A DNA stretch of 64,000 nt from Isoetes taiwanensis. Taxonomy: Eukaryota; Streptophyta; Lycopodiopsida; Isoetales; Isoetaceae. A model generated the notes under the pieces. That model saw nothing but the letters and a program-made list of their open reading frames with translations. It had not been told where the DNA came from and did not search any database. Made by a program: the position numbers and the translations under genes. The stretch covers positions 4,785,795 through 4,849,794 of the forward strand of contig JAJEKV010000002.1 of NCBI GenBank assembly GCA_021234155.1, in the 5' to 3' direction. This document shows, in pieces, positions 56,634 to 64,000 of this stretch (position 1 is its first letter; each line of letters starts with the position of its first letter).

Positions 56634-57051
56634 ATGGATCCTCCGGCGAAGAGAAAACGAGCAAGGACCCCAACACCTGGGAAGTATCTCGGTGCCAAGA
56701 TCGTTGATATATGTGAGTTCATAATGGATATTTGGTTTTCTTTTACCTTGCATCTGTTACCTTAAGTTTTTTTCCACAGCTTCATATCGGGGTCATAGCA
56801 GGCGACGTGGCAGTGATGGATATAGTTTGAGGCATTCTCCTACTTATTCTCCTTACCAGAGTGGCTATGATAGATCACCTTCTTATTCTTCTTACAGGTC
56901 AAGATATCGGAGATCCTACAGTCGATCTCCTAGTCCAAGTCACAGTCGTTCCCGCTCTCCCTACTACAGCTCAAGGCACTATCGAAGTAGAAGCAGAAGC
57001 TATTCACCACATCGACATCGTTCTTATCTGTCATACTTGAGGTCATATTAG
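56634..57051 (+). CDS. SR45a/Tra2-like RS-domain protein lacking the RRM
   Basis: Exons 56634-56712 and 56780-57051 join in frame through a GTGAGT...CACAG intron to give 116 residues. MDPPAKRKRARTPTPGKYLG is the linker that follows the RRM in SR45a/Tra2-type splicing factors. The rest is an arginine/serine/tyrosine domain (YSRSPSPSHSRSRSPYYSSR). In the parent family the RRM binds exonic enhancers and the RS region recruits the spliceosome in nuclear speckles. Here no RRM is found upstream, so the start codon probably arose by truncation. It may be a captured 3' piece or a short expressed protein. Intact splicing and frame are notable. Confidence 0.6.
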
Positions 57052-58344
57052 AGATAGAGATCTCCATGCTAGGGTATGATCAACCTCATGGAGCAGTAGT
57101 GAAAAGTGTATTGTTAGTTGGAGCACATCAAAAGTGTGTAAAGTAGTTAAATTCCTGAGATAAAAATGTTTCAGTAGTGTAAGTATTTAGTTGGCTCCAT
57201 GTACTCAAGCAATTTAAGATGTTACAATGTTTGTCTAGTGAATGAATAGTTTTGCTTCTGCTGTTGCATCTGGCATAATTGTGCGGATCAGGTTGGAGAT
57301 CTTATCCAGTGAGAGAATAAGTATGTGAACCCTTGATCACAATTATTGTCCTGGAATGCACATCATGCTATAATAAACTAGAACAAGATTGGGAGCCTGG
57401 CACAAATGAAACGAGGATGCACATTATGAGTCATCTGCCTCAAATATTTCTCTGTAAGCAATGTTTCCATTCCAGAAATGTTTTTTAGCATGGGGTTACA
57501 CAGTGGCCTGCCATTATAACACTCTAGAATGGAAATGGGCTTGCCCATCCTGCTGTAGCAGTCAGCTCCGCTTTTGTTGCAGCCAATATTGCTCTTGTTG
57601 CAGCTCCAATTTAGGCCAAGATCCAAGATTTTGCGTTTAGATCCAATTTTATGCTCATGTGCAGCTATTGCATTCGATGCTGCTGGGGCAGATATTGAAA
57701 TGGCAATTGAAATACTAAGCTGAGAAGGTGCTACCTAGGAGTTTCTAGAGGAATGCATGTTTGTAAAGGAGAAATACTATAAAACGTTCATTTAAGTGAA
57801 TTTAGAAAATGAAAAGTACAACAGCCTTTTTCAATGGTTGTAATCCATTCTTTTGCTGATTTTATTGATGAGTCCAAATGTTCCTATAATGTTACAATCA
57901 AGTTTGGCCTTATCTCCTCTTGTGCAAAAATTTAGAAAGAGCAAAAAAGGGTTATCTTATTTTAAAATCACCACTTTGACATTCGGTTGAGCTAAGGGCT
58001 TTATAGTGAGCTAAATAATTTATGTATGTAATTATTGTAAACATTAGGAAAGGCAAACCTAGAATGGAATGTTTTGAGATTTATAGTGCAATGCGTAGCG
58101 CAAGACCCCAGCACAAAGGGTAAGCATAAAGTGTATACAGTTATTCCAACATAAAGATAATGGCCAAAAGTGAGTACATGTTCTTGAATACAAGATATTT
58201 AGTGTATTATTGTAATTAAGATATGAAATCATGAGGATATCATGCCTTCTTGTGGTTGAAGTAGAGCTTGATTGCACAAAACATAGAATTTTGAATAGAC
58301 TAGAAAATTTTATGATCCCCGAACAATTGATTGTGCAATCTTTT
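57052..58344. other. non-coding stretch
   Basis: Possibly the 3' UTR of the RS-domain gene, then AT-rich DNA. No further gene recognised. Confidence 0.45.
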
Positions 58345-58520
58345 GGAGTTTGGTTTAGTCATAACACATTAGTTTAAATACGAATAGATCTCGAGTTTGA
58401 GCCTCTTCGTGAGGGGAATGACTCAATGAGCAATGTTGATGTTGTATATGCATCTCATCGACCAGTTGGCCTTAGTGGATGTAACACTGTCTACAAGAAA
58501 TTAGTTAGATAGATAGATGG
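58345..58520 (+). mobile_element. tRNA-derived SINE with (TAGA)n tail
   Basis: A-box-like TGGTTTAGTCA (about 58350) and B-box-like GAGTTTGAGCC (about 58393) in tRNA spacing. The end phrase ACCAGTTGGCCTTAGTGGATG resembles the LINE end at 29.8 kb. A short TAGATAGATAGATGG tail closes it. It directly abuts repeat 'C' copy 2. Confidence 0.55.
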
Positions 58521-58521
58521 A

Positions 58522-58650
58522 TTGCCCCTAGGGGGGCAAACCTTGGGTTAGGTGGGTTTCTGGCATATCTTGGGTATATGCTGGAATATACTCATGATAT
58601 GCTGGTGACTGCTCCAAACCCATTGTTTCCTGTAAACTGGCGGTCACTTA
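58522..58650 (+). repeat. dispersed repeat 'C', copy 2
   Basis: Related to 55248-55375: TTGCCCCTAGGGG, GGCATATCTTGGGTATATGC, GATATGCTGGTGACTGCTCC, AAACTGGCGGTCAC. The internal complementarity seen in copy 1 is partly lost. Confidence 0.75.
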
Positions 58651-58885
58651 CGTTCTGGATCTCCGATGTTCCAACCGGGTTAAAGGTGTCATATCTAGGT
58701 TTTGGAACTGTTGTTGTTGTTTTAGAAGATAAAAACAACAAAATAAAAAAACAAGCAAACACACCTTCAGGCCATCAGAGGGCAACCCTCCGTGTGCAGC
58801 ACCTTGTTAGTCTTGCCTGCTTTTCATCTGCCTTAGAGTCAGATGTAATATAGTTGTATATGGTGTTTATGCGACTACGTACAAA

Positions 58886-60105
58886 ACTACATCCTTGCCA
58901 AACTGTGCATTGAACATACCATTACTCTCGTATTTTTTACTAATCCTCTATCTCTGTCGAATGTCTTTGTCAGATGGCATATCATGTTCGGTTTTAATCG
59001 AAGTTCGTGTTGAGGAAGTGCTGGGTGTTTGTAACCATTGAGGAAGTCCGTTGTTGCCATTGGGTGGTTTTCTATAACTTGGTCATTCTTTGTAAGCCTG
59101 TCAACACTGAAGTAGAACTTTGGATATCCTGGAAGCATTTGTAGGATGCAATTATTAAATGCATCGACAGTGATGTTTTTCGGAGATAAGAAGGCTCTTT
59201 TTTCGTAAAGCTCAGGTTTGCTGAGTATCTCTTGATTGTAGAGGAACTCGATGGCATTCTGGACGGCGATAGTTGTTTTGAATAGCGTCAATGGAATGTT
59301 TTCTAGCAGGTCGCCTTCACCGATGGCATCGACGAAACGTATGAGTTCGGTATCTGCAGCATTTCTTACTGGTTCATTGAGTTGCAGTACTTCGAAGTGG
59401 TTCCAAAGAGACGAGGATATGATGGACGCATTTACTGTCACAGTCTTTCCTGCTTTTTTTTACGATGGATGCAGGTTGTCTAAAGTCTCCTGCTGCAATA
59501 AATATCTTTCTTCCAAAAGGTAGGTTCTCTGTTATCAACTGCTTCTATAACTGCTTTATTTGCCATTGGGAATTCGTCCCATATAATAGTTCTTGATTCT
59601 TTAATGAGCAATGCTCTTGCTGAGTGTGGATCAAGTAGAGAATGCAGGTTGATATTATTTTCTACTACAAGTATTTGAAAGAGTGAATGTGCAGTTCTTC
59701 CACCAGGATATAGTAATGATGCTAGTGCTGTTGTTGTGCACGGTAAAACTATTTGTCTCAGTCCTCTTATGTATAGTGAGAACGCATTAAGCACATATGT
59801 CTTCCCTGTGCCTGCTTTACCATAGATGAAAAGTGGCTTGAGTGGTCGTCAGTTGTGGAGAAGGTTCTGCATTTCGATGTAGACAGATGTTTGGTTTGAT
59901 TTCATGTTTTGAAACATTTGGCAAGGTATTCTTCGTCATGGGGGAATTTTGCGAGCTCATTTTGGATTTCTCTGCATGGTATATGACAAATCGGTAGACC
60001 GAATGTTGCAATGTTGGTCGCATATTGTACTAAGATATTATTGATGGCCAGGAGGGCTTCATTGGTGGCAGTAGCCTCATCCCCTTGGTATTGGTCGAGA
60101 CGAAT
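58886..60105 (-). pseudogene. Helitron PIF1-like helicase, frameshifted fragment
   Basis: Read on the minus strand. A lead-in (EALLAINNILVQYATNIATF) near 60050-60000 is followed after shifts by FIYGKAGTGKTYVLNAFSLY (Walker A) at about 59830-59775 and RTIIWDEFPMANKAVIEAVD (Walker B, DE). An AGDFRQ motif lies near 59480. The last frame (59441-58887) has LWNHFEVLQLNEPVRN and HELRLKPNMICHLTKTFDRD, the C-terminal helicase part of Helitron RepHel. It would unwind DNA behind the Rep nick. Frames change near 59815 and 59510. Rep is missing upstream. The Rep at 49.8 kb is on the other strand, so the two are not one undisturbed element. Confidence 0.88.
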
Positions 60106-60193
60106 TTAGGTAAGTGATTTAAAAAATACATATAGATCGTATATGATCATCATTTATGACCGTAGGCGATCAAAAATTGATACTATATATATA

Positions 60194-60236
60194 ATACATA
60201 AGAATTTAGCGCCGGCGAAGCCGGCGCCCTATGTAT
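60194..60236. repeat. GC-rich hairpin, Helitron-like
   Basis: GCGCCGGC-GAA-GCCGGCGC at 60209-60227 is perfectly paired, with outer ATACATA/TATGTAT arms at 60194-60200 and 60230-60236. On the minus strand it reads as a TTC-loop hairpin followed by TAAA, like the terminus at 18.9 kb. It lies about 100 bp upstream of the helicase fragment. Confidence 0.6.
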
Positions 60237-60720
60237 ATGTGCAGATTCCCCTCACATATGCCTATGAAGCCTAGTCAAACTACTCATCAATTATTTATTC
60301 ATCCCCCCAAATCAAATTTTTCTTCAAATGATGGTGAAACACTTGATGACATTTGTAGCTGAACGTCTGGTCAAATACCAGGTCAATCTTTGGTTAAGCT
60401 ATGGTCAACTTGCAAGATTGTAATCAACGTTCTTTCAACGGCAATGTGGTCTGACATGAAGCCTTGGTTGAACCTTAGTTCTCTCCTTTGGCTAATCACA
60501 TAGGTTAAATTTAAAGCAAAAAGACGATGGAAATATTTAAGAAAGTTTGATAATCATACAACAATATGATTTGCGACATAAAAGATTAGGAAGTTAGACA
60601 CAATAATGGCTATGATATCTTGCTTTTAGGTTAATGATAATTTTTTTGGACATTTCCACAGTTGTAATTCTGCATGTAATCTTCACAATGAGGAGCCAAA
60701 GGGAAAGCATCCGTTGCTAA
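60237..60720. other. non-coding stretch
   Basis: No gene or repeat recognised. Confidence 0.4.
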
Positions 60721-60945
60721 TAGTTGGGTAGTGGTCGTGTGTTGTGTGTAGTATCATGTATGTGGTGGTGGTGGTATAGTGTGTATAGTGCAATGCATAT
60801 GTAGCGTGATGGTGTGTTGTGCATAGTGTAGTGGATTTCTAGTGCATATGTAGCGTGATGGTGTGTTGTGCATAGTGTAGTGGATGTGTAGTGTGTGCAG
60901 TGTATGTGTAGTATAGTGTGTGTAGTGCATGTGTAGTCGTGAATT
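60721..60945 (+). repeat. TG-rich minisatellite
   Basis: A low-complexity run of GTGTAGTG-like words. A 49-bp unit (GCATATGTAGCGTGATGGTG and flank) is repeated at 60795 and 60844. The minus-strand open frame rich in H and T is an artefact of this repeat. Confidence 0.85.
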
Positions 60946-62282
60946 ATTGGGGGCACTTATACTGGTGGGGATAGTTGTCTTGGTGATGGATTAGGACATT
61001 GTAGACAGGGGCAGCCTGTTCTAGTAGTATTTTATGTCTACAACTTATTCTAACAGGATGTGGGTTTAATAGACCATCTTTTCACAAAGTTCGCAGCAAT
61101 ACTTTACTTAGAAACACAGTTGATTTGCTCGTCTACAACAGAAAGTTTTATTCATTTGAGGTGATTGGCCTTGGGTGGCCTTTCACAAGTTCAAAGACAC
61201 CAACGAATGTATTTTTGAGCCATTGACATCTGTAGTTGGCATTAAAATCTCAACAGCAAGAATATGCAGAATCTGCTTTCTAGAAGCATCTCTGCTATTG
61301 AAGTCAGTTGTATAATGAACAATTAGAAATGAGCATGGACTGGAGAGGAATTTGTATATGTCAGTTAGTAGAAAAATAACCTAAATCTTTGGGACATGAT
61401 GCGGTATTGTGTAAGCTAAAATGGCAAGATGTTGGCCAAGTTCCAGGCATGAGCGTGAAGGCATGATAGCGTGGATTGTCAGCTTTGTTGCATCATGTTC
61501 TTTATTTCATTCACGGTAATATTATCTTTTTGTGCAAAATCATTTAGTTGTCTATAAACTCTAAATTACGATTGTATTGATGTAATAAACAGAGAAAAAA
61601 TGAGAAAAATAGAGGGTATATAGCTCGAATCTTCGTCAAGCATAAAAGTGCAGTGTTCGTGATGCTATATAAGGCCAGGCCCGAGTGGAGTTGGAATGCA
61701 ACTACTGAAGAAATGAACACAACTCAAGACCCATCACATAAATGTGGTGCTAATTCCTATAAGCGCACTTTGCAGATTACAATGAATGCGAAGTTTTTTA
61801 GATACGCCAAATTAATTTCACCTGCACAAGCAACAACCCTGATTTGACTTTCCTAGGAATTGGTTTTACCACATGAGATGTAAACCTCCCATACCTCTAC
61901 CATTATAAACTTGGAAGTTTGAAAGTTCATGTGTTGTTTTTCAATCGCATGGAGTTGTCCTTGGGCCGAGGTATGCCATCTTGTGCATCATTTTTCTCGG
62001 TCATTGATTGAAAATTTTACCAATTATTTAAAACGAGTCCTAAATCACTTAACTTTTTTGTAAGGCCATTGCAACAATTAGGATGCACTGCATAGACTAT
62101 CCTTAGATTATGTTTCAACTGACAAAACCCTCTAAACGTTTCTTTGCTAAGAAACTTCATTTTAATCTCAATGTTCGCAACATTCCAGGATGTAATTGTC
62201 ATAAATCATACCAATAATTTTAAAAAGTAATTCTAGCATTACTTGAGTGAACATAAACAAAAAGATAAATATTTAGCATAAT
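60946..62282. other. non-coding stretch
   Basis: No gene recognised. The open frame 61653-61847 has no convincing pattern. Confidence 0.4.
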
Positions 62283-62415
62283 ATCAGGGGTTTTTTTATG
62301 TTTTTGTACAATTTCTACTAAGGTTTTTCTATGATTTTGGCGCTGTATTTGATGAGGTGTACTAAATAGTATTTCTAGAGTGTGCCCTTTTTGGATCCTT
62401 GATTTTTGTGCCACT
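62283..62415. mobile_element. diverged MITE copy
   Basis: Shares ATCAGGGGTTTTTTTATG, GGTGTACTAAATAGTATTTC and TAGAGTGTGCCC with the right part of the MITE at 20941-21135. The left terminal repeat is not recognisable. Confidence 0.55.
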
Positions 62416-62753
62416 TTTCAATGGTCACCTATAAATGTTCAATATTATTCCAAATTTAATCATGCAAGGTTGGACTAATATATTTTAGGGTTCTTTGCAT
62501 CTGTACCTCTTTTTAGGGTTCTATGGCAGATTGGCCCAGATATGGCCTCGATTATTTGACAGCACGCTTGGAAAGCTTCCCCACAGATGGTGAAAAAGAA
62601 TATGTGAGCTTATTTTGGCTCACATCAAGCTGTTGAAGCTCTGAGAGATCACACAGTTGAATGCTTTTGCCCTGCCTCTTCCGGCCTAGCTTGCCCTGTT
62701 TGATCTGGAACCACCTATGGCATTGTGTCTTCAGTTGCCTCAAGATGCAATAG

Positions 62754-63452
62754 AAACTTTTCGTCATTATTGATGAAGCTGCACAAGCTATGGAGGTCGC
62801 CTGTTGGACATCAATATTGAAGGTTGGTGTTCCTTCTGGTTTATAGTCACAATATAAAGTTAGCAGGCGACCATTTACAGTTGCCTCCTACCATACTTAG
62901 TATTGAGGCAGAAAAACAAGGCCTCGGCAGAACATTGTTCGAGCGCTTAAGTGCTATGTATGGTAGTCAGATAACTTCAATGTTGACAGTACAGTACCGC
63001 ATGCATCGACATATCATGGGTTGGCCCTCGCATGAACTTTATGATGGAAAGGTACACTCCAAAGTCTGGCATCACCGGGACATAGAAATAGCTGACATTA
63101 TGAGTCGTGTCGTTTTCAGCTTGGGGCTTATGAGAATGTGGCTAACCACATACTAGGTGAGCTTGAGGGTGTGGATGACAGTGCACTAACGAGGCAGAGC
63201 CTTATTCTTATTGACACATGTGGGTGAGTGCTTTACCAACTCGTGCTTGATTCCTTATAAATTGGAAGTACTTCTGTTCTATCGTTTATTTTTCCATTAT
63301 AAATACATATTAATTTTTGTAGATGTGACATGGAGGAAATGAAAGATGAAATGCAAAGTTTTCTAAATGAATTTCTTACGCAAAGAAGCTTGTTGATAGA
63401 GGGGTTAAATCTCAGGACATTGGCATTATTGCTCCATATGCAGCCCAGGTAC
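62754..63452 (+). pseudogene. IGHMBP2/SMUBP-2-like SF1 helicase fragment
   Basis: Exon pieces carry the successive SF1B helicase motifs. FVIIDEAAQAMEVACW (Walker B) ends at 62822. AGDHLQLPPTILSIEAEKQG (motif III) then VQYRMHRHIMGWP (motif IV) run at about 62866-63110. After a frameshift come HILGELEGVDDSALTRQS and LILIDTCG (to about 63223), and in the next exon CDMEEMKDEMQSF, then in another frame DIGIIAPYAAQV (motif V) at about 63418-63451. This is the helicase core of UPF1-like proteins, closest to SMUBP-2. The N-terminal Walker A half is not recognisable, and at least two frameshifts and a poor acceptor make it a pseudogene. Confidence 0.8.
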
Positions 63453-63852
63453 CAGCTGCTTAGTTGTATGGCTTCAATTCCGAATGTTATGTGACACAAG
63501 GCCCCCAAAAATATTTCGATACTAGTTTTCCACAATAATTTTTATATGAAACCACTATAATAGACTAATATTACTTTGTGGGTTAATATGTTGAATAATC
63601 ATGACTAGTTATTTACCATAGTTCATATTCTTATTCTTTATGCTATTTAATTTATGTGGTTTACTACTATGTTTTTATTTCTATGTTTTAATATCTAGTT
63701 TTCTTAGTAGTGTGCGCAATGAACCACTAATGATATTGGCGGGAAAAGTTCTTGTAACTTAGAGTGGTTTCTAATGAAGTTATTTATTCTCTTTTTATAT
63801 GAGCCAATGTCATTCCGTACAATATTTTGTGATTAAAAAACATATGTTAACT
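63453..63852. other. AT-rich non-coding stretch
   Basis: Follows the helicase fragment. No gene recognised. Confidence 0.45.
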
Positions 63853-63980
63853 GCTATGGGTTTTTTCCTAAGATAGTGGTAGCTACTTGAGTCAAGTTGC
63901 TATGGGTTTTTTCCTAAGATAGCGGTAGCTACTTGAATCAAGTTGCTATTGGTTTCTCCGTAAGATAATGATAGGCATGA
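63853..63980 (+). repeat. 46-bp tandem repeat, nearly three units
   Basis: Units start at 63853 and 63899, with a diverged partial third at 63945. The unit is GCTATGGGTTTTTTCCTAAG plus ATAG(T/C)GGTAGCTACTTGA and TCAAGTT. Confidence 0.9.
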
Positions 63981-64000
63981 ATAGACAACTTGTACCTTTA

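Noticed and set aside
58886..60105. Helicase as the missing partner of the Rep at 49.8 kb
   Set aside because: The two are on opposite strands and 8 kb apart with unrelated repeats between them; at most they derive from the same family.
60717..60956. His/Thr-rich minus-strand frame
   Set aside because: Translation of a TG-rich minisatellite.

Overview
The window looks like a piece of a large, repeat-rich nuclear genome from a land plant. Host genes are split by introns with GT/AG borders. The recognisable host proteins or fragments are plant-like: an RPF2 ribosome-biogenesis gene with a telo-box just upstream, a CRINKLY4/RCC1-type repeat fragment, a PPR fragment, an RS-domain fragment like SR45a/Tra2 and an IGHMBP2/SMUBP-2-like helicase fragment. 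LTR elements primed by initiator-methionine tRNA, TRIMs, tRNA-derived SINEs, a LINE, Helitron pieces and MITEs fill most of the rest. The mix (Helitron Rep and helicase, an unusual RT with an IDD motif, few intact genes) could fit a seed-free plant, but I cannot name the species.

Layout. 0-2.8 kb: exon remains of a coiled-coil gene (in-frame stop). 2.8-7.7 kb: non-coding, with three foldback arrays built on the core TGGAAACC. 7.9-13.0 kb: minus-strand Ty3/gypsy remains (LTR fragment, long rearranged LTR, integrase tail) enclosing an unidentified plus-strand coding block. 13.2-18.7 kb: T/G-rich tract without genes, holding a perfect 48-bp-arm palindrome. 18.7-23.5 kb: fragments of a coiled-coil gene and a CRINKLY4-like gene, a MITE, and an inverted pair of hairpin-ended (Helitron-like) termini. 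23.6-27.5 kb: a young, complete, gag-only LTR retrotransposon with 815-bp LTRs and a CATGA target duplication. 28.2-29.9 kb: truncated LINE. 30.6-33.5 kb: RPF2, the one gene that looks intact. 34-36.8 kb: a tRNA-derived SINE, a complete 316-bp TRIM and a broken transposon protein. 36.8-48.2 kb: an old gypsy element whose left LTR was split by a second complete element (37528-43380) that encodes only Gag and protease. 49.8-51.7 kb: Helitron Rep domain joined directly to an unusual reverse transcriptase. 52.7-55.1 kb: long hairpin and two more foldback arrays. 55.2-58.6 kb: PPR and RS-domain fragments between two copies of a short repeat, then a SINE. 58.9-60.1 kb: Helitron helicase fragment on the minus strand. 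60.2-64 kb: GC hairpin, TG-rich minisatellite, MITE copy, decayed SMUBP-2-like helicase, 46-bp tandem repeat.

The most interesting signals are structural rather than coding. (1) All five LTR elements whose polypurine tract is visible carry a short stem-loop with GGA in the loop immediately upstream of that tract, although the stem sequences differ. (2) The gag-only element has further copies of such stem-loops with a constant GCGGA-type loop, and that segment is tandemly duplicated. (3) The TGGAAACC foldback arrays have fixed 22-bp or 29-bp periods and occur at six loci in two sequence subtypes. All statements come from reading the sequence by eye; no search or folding was run.
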